Assembly (NCBI RefSeq): GCF_900112765.1
Contig: NZ_FOMZ01000011.1
Location: 62,001-126,000, forward strand
Source: Actinopolyspora alba
GTDB taxonomy: Bacteria; Actinomycetota; Actinomycetes; Mycobacteriales; Pseudonocardiaceae
Direction: 5' to 3'
DNA length: 64,000 nt
The translations under genes were made by a program, and so were the position numbers. Under the pieces are notes generated by a model that was given only the letters and a program-made list of their open reading frames with translations, had not been told where the DNA came from and did no database searches. Positions 15,671-25,155 of this stretch are shown here, piece by piece. Numbering within the stretch: the stretch's first letter is position 1; each line of letters opens with the position of its first letter.

Positions 15671-17707
15671 GTGAACGATCAGCAGGACGCACCCACCGGC
15701 ACCGTGACCACCATCAACGCGGTGAACATCGCGCGTCTGGCCGGGGTGCGTCGTGCGGCGGTGAGCAACTGGCGCAAGCGCTACGACGACTTCCCCGCAC
15801 AGATCGCGGGCACCGCGAGCAGCCCGCTGTTCGACGCCGACGAGATCCGCGCGTGGTTGGACAAGTACGGCAAGCTCGCCGAACTCCCGCTGGCCGACGA
15901 ACTCTGGCGCGAACTCGACGGGCTGCGCGGCACGACCGACACCGTGGAAGTGCTGATCACGTTCGCCGTCGCGCTGCGCCACCTCTTCGACCACGACTGC
16001 AGGCTCGCCACCGAGCTCCTCACCGAGTCGTTCGAAAACGACCGCGCCCTCACCGAAGCCGTCGCCGCACGCGTGTCCATCACCGTCGGGGAACTGGGCC
16101 TGGACCTCGAACCGCTCGCACCCGAACCCGACTGGGCGCCGCTGCTGCGGCTGCTGGACCGCGCGGCCGAGGAACCCTCCGCCTTCGAGGAGCTGCTGGT
16201 CTCCACCGCCGAACGCGCAGAGCCGCGCGGTGCCGGGGTTGTTCCGCCGGAGCTGGCTCGCCTGATGGCAGGACTGGCCGATCGCGACGAGGTGTTCGAC
16301 CCCTACTGCGGTCTCGGTGAGCTGCTGCTGCCCACATTGGATTCGGGTGTGGCCGCCGGGCAGCACCCGAACCGGCAGCTGCTGCGGCTGGCCACCGCCC
16401 GGATGCTGCTGCACATCCGAACCCCACCTCGGCCGGCGGCGGGTGACGCGCTGCGCGAGGACGGTTTTCCCGGCCAGACCTTCGGTGCGGTGCGCTGCGT
16501 GCCGCCGTGGAACGTCAAGGACTGGGGCTTCGAGGAACTGCAGTTCGACCCCCGCTGGGAGTACGGCCTGCCACCGCGCGGCGCCGCCGAACTGGCCTGG
16601 GTGCAGCACGCGCTCGCGCACCTGGACACCTCGGGGGTGGCCGTGCTCGGGCTGCCCGCTGGGGTGTGCGGCCAGGCACGCGGCAGGCGCATCCGCGCCG
16701 AGCTGGTGCGGCGGGGCGCGCTGCGCGCGGTGGTCGCGCTGCCCGGCGGGGCGTTTCCCGGCACCTCGGCGAGCACGGTGCTGTGGGTGCTGCGAAGCGC
16801 CGAGGCCGAACCGCCGGGCGGTGTGCTGCTGCTGGACGGTTCGCGGCTGCTCAGGGCGAAGTCGCCGGACTGGGGCGCACTGCGTGAGCTGGTGCTGCCC
16901 GCCTGGCGGGAGTTCGACGGGGCCGGTACGTGGCCCGAGGAACCGGGCGTGTGTCGCGTGGTGCCCGCGATCGACCTGCTCGACGAGGAGGTCGACCTCA
17001 GTCCGGCGCGGCACCTGGCCGGTTCGGTGCAGACCGACGTGGCCGGCATCCGCACCGCGAGGGAGAACCTGCTCGGGCTGCTGCGGGAGCTCCCCGCGCT
17101 CGTGCCGGAGGTGCTGCCCGAGGACGCCCCGGCACGTCCGCACGCGCGGATCGGGGAACTGGCCCGCACCGGCGCGGTGACCGTGCTGCAGCAGGTCCCC
17201 ACCGGCACGCGGGAGGAGGACGCCGCGGCGTTGACCGCGCTGACGGCGCAGGACGTGCACGCGGGCAGGGCGCCTTCCGGGGTGCTGCGCGGTGCCGCCG
17301 ATCCGGTTCGGCTCCGCGAGGGCGACGTGGTGCTGCCGATGCTCGGGGAGCGGCTCGTCAGTCGGGTGATCGAGTCGGAGGAGGCGGTGCTCGGCCCGCA
17401 CCTGTGGCTGCTGCGGCCCAACCCGGAACAGCTCGATTCCTGGTTCCTGGCGGGGTTCCTGCGCAACTCGGCCAACGCCGCGCTCGGCGCGGGCTCCGGG
17501 ACGGCGCGGCTGGACGTGCGCAAGGTGGAGCTGCCCCGCGTCCCGCCCGAGGAGCAGCGCCGCTGGTCCGATACGTTCCGCGGGCTGTTCCGGCTGGAGC
17601 ACGGGCTGCACCGGGTGCGCGAGCAGGGCGGCAAGTGGGTCGACGACATGATCGACGGGCTCACCGGCAACGGGCTGCGGCCGCCCCGCGACGAGGAACG
17701 CGGCTGA
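15671..17707 (+). CDS. HTH-N6-adenine methylase-like protein with degenerate catalytic motif
   Basis: Protein of 678 residues. Residues ~10-50 form a MerR/HTH-like domain (NIARLAGVRRAAVSNWRKR). A class I methyltransferase core follows, with motif I DPYCGLGELL near 212. Motif IV reads RCVPPWNVKDWG, whereas active gamma-type adenine methylases of this family have (N/D)PP(F/Y/W), so the catalytic Asn/Asp is Val here. The C-terminus (~540-670) resembles an HsdS target-recognition half (LREGDVVLPML, WFLAGFLRNS). It precedes hsdM by 75 bp on the same strand. I recall actinomycete relatives with an intact CNPPFN motif, which makes this copy look like a catalytically dead, DNA-binding or regulatory subunit. 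Confidence 0.8.
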   Translation: MNDQQDAPTGTVTTINAVNIARLAGVRRAAVSNWRKRYDDFPAQIAGTASSPLFDADEIRAWLDKYGKLAELPLADELWRELDGLRGTTDTVEVLITFAVALRHLFDHDCRLATELLTESFENDRALTEAVAARVSITVGELGLDLEPLAPEPDWAPLLRLLDRAAEEPSAFEELLVSTAERAEPRGAGVVPPELARLMAGLADRDEVFDPYCGLGELLLPTLDSGVAAGQHPNRQLLRLATARMLLHIRTPPRPAAGDALREDGFPGQTFGAVRCVPPWNVKDWGFEELQFDPRWEYGLPPRGAAELAWVQHALAHLDTSGVAVLGLPAGVCGQARGRRIRAELVRRGALRAVVALPGGAFPGTSASTVLWVLRSAEAEPPGGVLLLDGSRLLRAKSPDWGALRELVLPAWREFDGAGTWPEEPGVCRVVPAIDLLDEEVDLSPARHLAGSVQTDVAGIRTARENLLGLLRELPALVPEVLPEDAPARPHARIGELARTGAVTVLQQVPTGTREEDAAALTALTAQDVHAGRAPSGVLRGAADPVRLREGDVVLPMLGERLVSRVIESEEAVLGPHLWLLRPNPEQLDSWFLAGFLRNSANAALGAGSGTARLDVRKVELPRVPPEEQRRWSDTFRGLFRLEHGLHRVREQGGKWVDDMIDGLTGNGLRPPRDEERG

Positions 17708-17782
17708 GGCCACCCGCCGCGAGTGACGACGGACGCTACTGATCGAATCGGAATGGTTTCACATGGTTGAGGGGATGCCGAG

Positions 17783-19789
17783 TTGAGCACGAAGGACCAG
17801 GAGCTGGCCAATTTCATCTGGTCGGTGGCCGATCTGTTGCGTGGGGATTTCAAGCAGTCCGATTACGGCAAGGTGATCCTGCCGTTGACGGTGCTGCGCA
17901 GGTTGGACTGCGTGCTGGAGCCCACGCGGGTGAAGGTGTTGGAGCGCAAGAAGCACGCCACCGAGCAGCTCGGGGTGCAGAATATCGACCCGCTGTTGCG
18001 CAAGGAAGCGGGTTTCCGGTTCTACAACACCAGCAAGTTCACGTTCTCCCGCGATGTCGAGGGGTTGACCTCGCTGCTGGCCGATCAGGACCAGGTGGGC
18101 AAGAACCTGCGGGCGTTCATCGGCGGGTTCTCGCAGGAGGCCGCCGAGATCCTGGAGAAGTACGACTTCGACACCCAGATCAACCGGATGGAATCAGGCG
18201 GCATCCTGTACCAGGTGGTGGGCAAGTTCGCCACGCTGGACCTGCATCCGGACACGGTGTCGAACCAGCGGATGGGCTATCTCTTCGAGGAGCTCATCCG
18301 CAGGTTCTCCGAGATCTCGAACGAGACGGCCGGGGAGCACTTCACCCCGCGCGAGGTCATCAAGCTGATGACCAACCTGCTGCTGGACCCGGATCACGAC
18401 AAGATCGTGCAGCCGGGGGCGACGCTGCGGGTGCTGGATCCGGCATGCGGCACCGGCGGGATGCTCTCGGCGGCCGAGGACGTGGTCACCGGCTACAACG
18501 CGAACGCGACGGTCACGCTGTTCGGCCAGGAGCTCAATCCCGAGTCGTACGCGATCTGCAAGTCCGACCTGCTGATCAAGGGGCAGGAGGCGGGCAACGT
18601 CGCCAACGACAACTCGTTCAGCCACGACCGGCACTACGGCAAGCGGTTCGACTACCTGCTGGCGAATCCGCCGTTCGGGGTGGAGTGGAAGAAGGTCCGC
18701 GAGGACGTGGAGCGCGAGGCCGACCTCGGCCACGCCGGGCGGTTCGGCGCCGGGCTGCCGCGCATCAACGACGGCTCGCTGCTGTTTCTGCAGCACATGA
18801 TCGCGCACATGAAACGGGTCGAGGAGGGCGGTTCGCGGGTGGCGATCGTGTTCAACGGCTCGCCGTTGTTCACCGGGGCCGCCGAGTCGGGCGAGTCCAA
18901 CATTCGCCGCTGGATCCTGGAGAACGATCTGCTGGAGGGCATCGTCGCGCTGCCGGACCAGTTGTTCTACAACACCGGCATCTCCACCTACTTCTGGATC
19001 CTGTCCAACAACAAGGCCGAACGCGACCGCGGCAAGGTCACGCTGCTGGATGCCCGCGAGTACTGGGCCAAGATGCGCAAGAGCCTCGGCGACAAGCGCA
19101 AGTACGTCACCGAGGACCAGATCGCCCAGCTCACCCGGCTCTACAACGAGGCCGACTCGATCGCGGCCGACGAGAACCACGAGCTGCACGACAAGGTCAA
19201 GATCTTCGACACCACCGACTTCGGTTACCAGCGCATCACCGTGGAGCGGCCGCTGCGGCAACGCTTCGAGGTCACCGAGCAGACCCTCGCCGAGGTGGAC
19301 AGCGCCAAGCCCGTGGGCAACTACGACGACCGCGAGGCGCTGCTGGCCGCGCTGCGCGGACTGGTCGGCAACACCTGGTGGAAGAAGGTCGACTTCGACG
19401 CCGCCTTCCGCCAAGCACTGGCCGAGGCAGGGGCCGGCGGCAAACTCCCGGCTTCGGTGAACAAGGTCGTGAGCAACGCGGTCGCGGTCTCCGACGCCGA
19501 CGGCGAGTTGCAGACCGACAAGAAGGGCGCGGCGCTGCCGGACCCGGACCTGCGCGACAACGAGAACGTCCCCCTCGGCGAGGACATCGACGAGTACCTC
19601 ACCCGCGAAGTCCTACCGCACGTGCCGGACGCCTGGGTCGACCACAGCAAAACCAAGATCGGCTATGAGATCCCGTTCACCAGGTACTTCTACAAGTACG
19701 TGCCGCCCCGGCCGCTGGCGGAGATCGACGCCGAGCTGAAGAGCCTGGAATCCGAGATCCAGCGGCTGCTTTCGGAGGTGACGGAGTGA
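17783..19789 (+). CDS. hsdM: type I restriction-modification methyltransferase subunit
   Basis: Protein of 668 residues that transfers methyl groups from SAM to adenine N6 within the HsdM2S complex. The N-terminal HsdM domain begins ELANFIWSVADLLRGDFKQSDYGKVILPL; motif I DPACGTGGML is near 224 and motif IV ANPPFG near 293, both intact. Start is TTG 17783, with GAGGGG 9 nt upstream. It overlaps hsdS by 4 nt, as expected for a stoichiometric complex. An uninterrupted frame suggests an active enzyme. Confidence 0.96.
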   Translation: MSTKDQELANFIWSVADLLRGDFKQSDYGKVILPLTVLRRLDCVLEPTRVKVLERKKHATEQLGVQNIDPLLRKEAGFRFYNTSKFTFSRDVEGLTSLLADQDQVGKNLRAFIGGFSQEAAEILEKYDFDTQINRMESGGILYQVVGKFATLDLHPDTVSNQRMGYLFEELIRRFSEISNETAGEHFTPREVIKLMTNLLLDPDHDKIVQPGATLRVLDPACGTGGMLSAAEDVVTGYNANATVTLFGQELNPESYAICKSDLLIKGQEAGNVANDNSFSHDRHYGKRFDYLLANPPFGVEWKKVREDVEREADLGHAGRFGAGLPRINDGSLLFLQHMIAHMKRVEEGGSRVAIVFNGSPLFTGAAESGESNIRRWILENDLLEGIVALPDQLFYNTGISTYFWILSNNKAERDRGKVTLLDAREYWAKMRKSLGDKRKYVTEDQIAQLTRLYNEADSIAADENHELHDKVKIFDTTDFGYQRITVERPLRQRFEVTEQTLAEVDSAKPVGNYDDREALLAALRGLVGNTWWKKVDFDAAFRQALAEAGAGGKLPASVNKVVSNAVAVSDADGELQTDKKGAALPDPDLRDNENVPLGEDIDEYLTREVLPHVPDAWVDHSKTKIGYEIPFTRYFYKYVPPRPLAEIDAELKSLESEIQRLLSEVTE

Positions 19790-21006
19790 GCTACGAGCTG
19801 GTTCGGTTGAAGCACTGCGCTACTTCTCCTGTGGTGAAGGGTGGAGGTGGAAAGCTGCCGTACACTTCTCTCGAGGATGTTGAATCCGGAAGTGGAAAGC
19901 TGCTTCGAAGCGATCTACCTTTGAAAGATGCGGAAGAAGAAATCCAACATCGTCCTGGTGACGTCCTTTTTGGGAAGTTGCGTCCGTATCTTTCGAAATC
20001 GCTTATGCCGACAGATGTGGGAGTGGCCACGAATGAGCTGATGGTGTTGCGTCCAGGTGAAAACTTGGACAAACGTTACCTGTTCTACAGTTCACTTTCC
20101 GCTCCTTGGGTCGATTGGGCTGTTGCGACCTCTTACGGCGTAAGGATGCCTCGGACCTCGTGGGAGGCAATGGGAGACTATCGGATGTGGCTTCCGTCGC
20201 TCGAAGAGCAGCGCCGCATCGCCGACTTCCTCGACGTCGAAACTTCTCGGATCGATGCTGTTGTTGAATCACGAAACTCTCAGAGAGTGACTATCCAATC
20301 ACGGCAGAAGAGCTTGCTGAATGATGAGATGCTACGTCTGTCGAGGAAGTACAAGAGTGTTCCAGTTCGCAGGATGATCAAGAAAATCGAGCAAGGGTGG
20401 TCGCCTGACTGCGATTCCCGGGAGGCGGATTACGAAGAGTGGGGCGTGCTGAAGGCTGGCGCTGTTAATGGTGGAATATTTCGCCCATCAGAGAATAAAG
20501 CATTGCCGTCTTCGGTGACACCGAAAGCGGTTTTTGAGATTTCTGACGGTGATTTGATAATGAATCGCGCTAGTGGTTCTGTCGAATATCTAGGAAATGT
20601 AGGAGTCGTCAAGAGGGTTCGCCCGAGGCTTATGCTATGCGATAAGCTGTACAGGATCAACGCGGACCGTAGGTTCGTTACCCCAGACTACCTGAGGTTA
20701 GCATTGTCTTCCTCGTCTGCTCGTGAGATTATCGAGTCTCGCGTATCGGGTGGTGAGGGTATGGCCAATAATCTTCCGTCTGGTGTCGTCAAAATTATTC
20801 CAGTTCCACTGGCTTCAGAAGAAGATCAGTGTCGAGTCGTCAGAGACGTCGAAGCTCATGAACAGCGTGTGGAAAAACTTCAAGCGGCAATCGATCGCCA
20901 AGTAAATTTGCTCGCCGAACGCAAGCAGGCCCTCATCACCGCCGCTGTAACGGGCCAGCTGGATGTGACGACGGCGGGGCGGGCGACGTCGGATCTGCGG
21001 GCGTGA
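19786..21006 (+). CDS. hsdS: type I R-M specificity subunit
   Basis: Protein of 406 residues that reads the bipartite target for HsdM and HsdR. Two target-recognition domains are visible, each ending in a helical spacer: SLEEQRRIADFLDVETSRIDAVV near 140-165 and DVEAHEQRVEKLQAAIDRQVNLLAERKQALITAAVTGQLDV near the end. Start GTG 19786 overlaps the hsdM stop by 4 nt. Base composition falls sharply here: 27 of 60 bases are G/C in 20461-20520, against about 70% in the flanking genes. This is a sign of horizontally acquired recognition domains. Confidence 0.95.
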   Translation: MSYELVRLKHCATSPVVKGGGGKLPYTSLEDVESGSGKLLRSDLPLKDAEEEIQHRPGDVLFGKLRPYLSKSLMPTDVGVATNELMVLRPGENLDKRYLFYSSLSAPWVDWAVATSYGVRMPRTSWEAMGDYRMWLPSLEEQRRIADFLDVETSRIDAVVESRNSQRVTIQSRQKSLLNDEMLRLSRKYKSVPVRRMIKKIEQGWSPDCDSREADYEEWGVLKAGAVNGGIFRPSENKALPSSVTPKAVFEISDGDLIMNRASGSVEYLGNVGVVKRVRPRLMLCDKLYRINADRRFVTPDYLRLALSSSSAREIIESRVSGGEGMANNLPSGVVKIIPVPLASEEDQCRVVRDVEAHEQRVEKLQAAIDRQVNLLAERKQALITAAVTGQLDVTTAGRATSDLRA

Positions 21007-21227
21007 CTTTCCTCCGTTCGGCGGTTGGCACGTTGCCACTGTCGCGGGAAGATGTAGGGCTTTCCGGTCGTGGTGGCCCGCGCGATCGGAAACCGGAACA
21101 AACCGAGGGCAAGCTTTCGCGTGAGCCGCCCGAGCAGAACGGCGGGTTGAAAGGCGGAACCGAGACCGCCGCTCGTTCGCCGTGCAGCGCTCGTGAAGGT
21201 CCACTCGACCAGGACTGTGGGGAAGGA

Positions 21228-24200
21228 ATGAACGCACCGCACGGCGAAGCCGCTTTCGAGGCGGCGATCGAACAGGCGTTACTCGACTCCGGGTGGCTCA
21301 GGGGCTCGACGGAGACCTACCGCGCCGACATCGCGTTGGACATGTCCGAGGTGTTCACGTTCCTCGGCGACACCCAGCCCCGCGAGTGGGAACGGCTGCG
21401 CGCGTTCTACCCCGACCCGGACGAGGCGCAGCGCGCCTTCGGCAAACGACTGGCCGAGGCCATCGACCAGCGGGGCGCGCTGGACGTGCTGCGGCACGGC
21501 GTCAAGGACAAGGGCGTGCTGCTCAAGCTCGCCTACTTCCGCCCCGCGCACACCGTCGCCGAGGACGCGCTGGCAGAGTACCGCGCCAACCGGCTCACCG
21601 TGGTGCGCCAGCTGCACCACTCCGACAAGCACCCCAAGGACTCGCTGGACCTGGTGCTGCTGCTCAACGGCATCCCGGTCGCCACGGCCGAGCTGAAGAA
21701 CCACCTCACCGGCCAGAGCGTGGAGCAGGCCAAGCACCAGTACCGCCAGGACCGCGACCCCGCGGACACGATCTTCGCCCGCCGCGCGCTGGTGCACTTC
21801 GCCGTGGACCCGGAGTTGGTGTTCGTGACCACGCGCCTGGAGGGCGAGAACACCCGCTTCCTGCCGTTCAACACCGGCAGCGAGGGCCCCGGCGTCTCGG
21901 GCGGGGGCGGCAACCCGCCCGCCGAGCCCGGCCGCTACCGCACCTCCTACCTCTGGGAGAAGGTCTGGCAGCCGGACAACTGGCTCGACCTGATCCGGCG
22001 GTTCATCCACGAGCAGCCCGATAAGTCCAAGCAGCCCAACACGCGCAAAGCCAAGGCCAAGCAGAGCGAGACGATCTTCCCGCGCTACCACCAGTGGGAC
22101 GCGGTGCTGCGGATGAGCCGACACGTCGCCACCCACGGCCCCGGCAACAACTACCTGGTGATGCACTCGGCGGGCTCGGGCAAGTCGAACACCATCGCCT
22201 GGCTCGCCCACCGGCTGTCCAGCCTGCACACCCCCGGCGAGCAGTCCGAACTCGACCCCGAGGCCGTCCGGGCGGGGCTGGGGCCCAACCAGCAGGTCTT
22301 CGACAAGATCGTCGTGGTCACCGACCGGACGGTGCTCGACCGGCAGTTGCAGCACACGATCAACCAGTTCGACCACGTCGTCGGGGTGGTGGGGCCGATC
22401 GACGGGAAGAAGGGCGGCTCCAAGTCCGCGCACGTCTCCCACGCGCTGCACGACCCCGGCGTGAAGATCGTCATCACCACGCTGCAGACCTTCCCGTACG
22501 TGCTCGATCAGGTCGCCAGCACCGGGCAGCAGCGCTTCGCGCTGATCGTGGACGAGGCGCACTCCTCGCAGTCCGGCGACTCCTCCAAGGACCTCAAACG
22601 GGTGCTGCTCAAGCTCGGCAGTGACGACGTGGACGAGGACGGCGACCCGTTGACCGCCTCGGCGCTGGCGCGCGGCAGGCACCCGAACATGTCCTACTTC
22701 GCGTTCACCGCCACCCCGAAACCCAAGACGCTGGAACTGTTCGGCACCCCCAACGAGCTGGGCAACTACGAACCGTTCCACGTCTACTCGATGCGCCAGG
22801 CCATCGACGAGGGCTTCATCCTCGACGTGCTGCGCAACTACGTCACCTACAAGACCTACTTCCGGTTGGCCACCGAACAGGCCAACGAGAACAAGGAGGT
22901 CGAGGCGCGCAAGGCCAAGGCGCACCTGGTGCGCTTCGCCGAGCTGCACCCCACCAGCATGCGGCAGCGCGCCGAGCTGGTCGTCGAGCACTTCCGGGAA
23001 CACACCGCCAAGCAGCTCGGCGGCCGCGCCAAGGCCATGGTGGTCACCCGCTCGCGGGAGCACGCGGTTCGGCTGTTCCTGGCCATCCGCGAGTACGTCG
23101 AGACCCGCGGTTACACCGAGCCCGACTCGCTGGTGGCGATCTCGGGCAGCCTCTCCATCGACGGCGCGGAGTACACCGAGACCGGGCTGAACGGCTTCGG
23201 CGAGAACGAGCTGACCGGGTGGTTCCACTACACCAGGGCCGACGACCCCAACGCCGCGCACAACGGCAGACGCGAGTACCGGCTGCTGGTGGTCGCCGAC
23301 AAGTACCAGACCGGCTTCGACGAGCCGCTGCTGACCACGATGTACGTGGACAAGCAGCTCAACGGGGTGGCGGCGGTGCAGACGCTCTCGCGGCTCAACC
23401 GCACCCACCCGCTCAAGAGCCAGGACGACATCTTCGTGCTCGACCTGGCCAACGAGGCCGAGAACATCCAGGCCGAGTTCCGCAAGTTCCACGAGCACGC
23501 GGTCACCCCGCCCACCGACCCCAACCTGCTCTACACCGCGCAGCACCGGGTGATGCACTACGCGCTGCTCGTGGAATCGGAGATGCGCAACTTCGCCGAT
23601 GCCTACTTCGCCGCGCAGCAGCAGGCCACCACCGATGCGCAGTGGCAGCGCGCCCACGCCGACCTCTACCGGTTCGCCGAACCCGCCAAGGAACGCTTCG
23701 CCCACTACCAGGAGCGGGAACCCGAGGAGGCCGAGGAGTTCCGGGCCGCGCTGCGGGACTACGTGCGGATGTACGCCTTCCTCGCGCAGGTGATCCCGTA
23801 CCGCGACACCGACCTGGAACAGCTCTACTTGTTCGGCAAACACCTGCTCAACGTGTTGCCGCGCGGTGAGGACGGCTCCGTCGACATCGGAAAGGTCGAC
23901 CTCACCCACCTGCGGATCAGCAAGACCGGCGAGCACGACGTGCGCGTCGAACCCGAGGGCGAGCAGGTGCTGCCCGGATTCAGCGGCGGCGGCTCGGGCG
24001 CGGCGGCAGAGCCGGAGAAGGTCACGCTGGCCGAGCTGCTGGCCGAGTTCAACGAGCGGCACGGCACCAACCTCGGCGAGCACGACATGCTCGCCGACGT
24101 GGAGCGGGTCATCGCCGACGGGCATGTGCAGGCGGCTGCGCTGAACAACAGCGAGGAGACCTTCGCCGACGTGTTCGACTCCAGGTTCCAGGACAAGGTG

Positions 24201-24326
24201 ATCGAACGCGGTGAGGACAACACCAAGTTCCTGCAGAAGTTCCTGGACGACCAGGACGCGCGGGACGACTACATCCGACTGGCGCGCAGGCGGGCCTACG
24301 AGATGATTCACCGCGAGGTCGCCTGA
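21228..24326 (+). CDS. hsdR: type I restriction endonuclease/translocase subunit
   Basis: Protein of ~1032 residues. The N-terminal nuclease domain shows LDLVLLLNGIPVATAELKNHLTGQ, the D...E-x-K-type core. SF2 motor motifs follow: HSAGSGKSNTIAWLAH (Walker A), VDEAHSSQSG (DEAH box), FAFTATPKPKT and YQTGFDEPLL. It cleaves DNA after translocation when the HsdS target is unmethylated. I prefer ATG 21228, where the conserved start EAAFEAAIEQALLDSGW begins soon after. GTG 21003 overlaps the hsdS stop by 4 nt and would add 75 residues of low-complexity sequence; it remains possible. Confidence 0.95.
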   Translation: MNAPHGEAAFEAAIEQALLDSGWLRGSTETYRADIALDMSEVFTFLGDTQPREWERLRAFYPDPDEAQRAFGKRLAEAIDQRGALDVLRHGVKDKGVLLKLAYFRPAHTVAEDALAEYRANRLTVVRQLHHSDKHPKDSLDLVLLLNGIPVATAELKNHLTGQSVEQAKHQYRQDRDPADTIFARRALVHFAVDPELVFVTTRLEGENTRFLPFNTGSEGPGVSGGGGNPPAEPGRYRTSYLWEKVWQPDNWLDLIRRFIHEQPDKSKQPNTRKAKAKQSETIFPRYHQWDAVLRMSRHVATHGPGNNYLVMHSAGSGKSNTIAWLAHRLSSLHTPGEQSELDPEAVRAGLGPNQQVFDKIVVVTDRTVLDRQLQHTINQFDHVVGVVGPIDGKKGGSKSAHVSHALHDPGVKIVITTLQTFPYVLDQVASTGQQRFALIVDEAHSSQSGDSSKDLKRVLLKLGSDDVDEDGDPLTASALARGRHPNMSYFAFTATPKPKTLELFGTPNELGNYEPFHVYSMRQAIDEGFILDVLRNYVTYKTYFRLATEQANENKEVEARKAKAHLVRFAELHPTSMRQRAELVVEHFREHTAKQLGGRAKAMVVTRSREHAVRLFLAIREYVETRGYTEPDSLVAISGSLSIDGAEYTETGLNGFGENELTGWFHYTRADDPNAAHNGRREYRLLVVADKYQTGFDEPLLTTMYVDKQLNGVAAVQTLSRLNRTHPLKSQDDIFVLDLANEAENIQAEFRKFHEHAVTPPTDPNLLYTAQHRVMHYALLVESEMRNFADAYFAAQQQATTDAQWQRAHADLYRFAEPAKERFAHYQEREPEEAEEFRAALRDYVRMYAFLAQVIPYRDTDLEQLYLFGKHLLNVLPRGEDGSVDIGKVDLTHLRISKTGEHDVRVEPEGEQVLPGFSGGGSGAAAEPEKVTLAELLAEFNERHGTNLGEHDMLADVERVIADGHVQAAALNNSEETFADVFDSRFQDKVIERGEDNTKFLQKFLDDQDARDDYIRLARRRAYEMIHREVA

Positions 24327-24407
24327 GCGGTGCCGGGGGCGTTTTCGCTGGGTGCTCGGTTGGCCTGCGCGGCGATTTCGCGAGAAATTGACGGCCCGTG
24401 GGAGTCG

Positions 24408-24515
24408 GGTGTTGCAACCTTACGGCTCGTCTCGCTGGGATTGCCCCGACATCGGGTAGCTACTACGCGACGTCGGTCGTTCCTCGCGAGAGCCGCACGA
24501 GAGAATCCGCCGACT
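24408..24515. repeat. dispersed hairpin repeat, copy B
   Basis: An imperfect stem-loop: CGGCTCGTCTCGC on the left pairs with GCGAG-AGCCG on the right, around a core CCCGACATCGGGTAG and CGACGTCGG. The right arm reads TCCTCGCGAGAGCCGCACGA and continues to GAATCCGCC. It shares long stretches with 43187-43274 and the tail of 9121-9176. It lies just downstream of hsdR and upstream of the transposase remnant, where it could terminate hsdR transcription. Confidence 0.65.
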
Positions 24516-24527
24516 CTTCAATTGTCC

Positions 24528-24708
24528 GGGGATCACCTGGGACATCAGCGTGGATTCCACCAGCGCCCGGGCGCACCAGCAGCGTGCTGGTGCGCGTACG
24601 GCAGGCAACCAGCAGACCGAGCCACCCGGTGGCGTGCACGACGAACCGCTTCGACAAGCTCGCCGTGCGCTACGAAGCCACCGCCCACTTCCCCGAATCA
24701 CGCACCTA
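24528..24708 (+). mobile_element. IS5-type transposase remnant with internal deletion
   Basis: One frame reads WDISVDSTSARAHQQRAGAR, then TAGNQQTEPPGG, like the middle of IS5/IS427-type DDE transposases; the D of SVDST would be the first catalytic Asp. A second frame then gives NRFDKLAVRYEATAHF, the usual C-terminal end of these enzymes. Roughly 100 residues between them, including the second and third catalytic acids, are missing, and the frame changes. No terminal repeats were recognised. It is a fossil, not an active element. Confidence 0.7.
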
Positions 24709-25155
24709 GCCGGCCGGGTTGGCGAGGTGGGCGTCGATGAGTTGTTGTACTTCGGCGCTGACCGGATGCTGGTCGGTGGTGACCACCCAGGCGGACTCGT
24801 CGTGTTCGCTGAGGTGTACCTCGGCGGGGTTGGCCACGGTGACGGTCCAGGTGTGTTGGCGGGTGTGCTTGCCGGAGCCGGAGGTGTAGTCGAACGCGCC
24901 CAGGTAGCCGGTGATGGTCGAGATGGTCAGGCCGGTTTCTTCGGTGACTTCGCGGTGTAGCGCGGCGTACAGGTCGGTATCAGTGGGTTCGACTTTGCCG
25001 GAGGGCAGTTCCCAGGTGCCGCCGCGAAAGTCGTCGGCGGGGCGTTTGAGCAGGAGGAGCGTGCCGCCGTGGTCGATGACGGCGCCGACGACGTGTTGGT
25101 CGATGCCGTCGGCGGCGTCGGTGCTGGTGAGTTCGTCCAAGCCGGGTATGTTCAT
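24706..25155 (-). CDS. Nudix hydrolase
   Basis: Protein of 149 residues that should hydrolyse a nucleoside diphosphate linked to another group. The Nudix box is recognisable as GKVEPTDTDLYAALHREV followed by TEETGL near residues 60-85. It departs from the consensus by one extra residue before REV and by Asp where Glu is usual, while the metal-binding REVTEE core is intact. Beta-strand VVGAVIDHGGTLLLLKRP precedes it. The frame upstream to 25221 has no ribosome site; ATG 25155 is preceded by GAAGG at a long spacing. Substrate unknown. Confidence 0.88.
   Translation of the reverse strand: MNIPGLDELTSTDAADGIDQHVVGAVIDHGGTLLLLKRPADDFRGGTWELPSGKVEPTDTDLYAALHREVTEETGLTISTITGYLGAFDYTSGSGKHTRQHTWTVTVANPAEVHLSEHDESAWVVTTDQHPVSAEVQQLIDAHLANPAG

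Noticed and set aside
14924-17713. 929-residue frame on the minus strand
   Set aside because: Antisense shadow of the DUF5753, DUF397 and methylase-like genes; composition is R/Q/H/P-rich without motifs.
21279-24311. 1010-residue frame on the minus strand
   Set aside because: Antisense of hsdR; V/L/G/R-rich repetition without recognisable domains.
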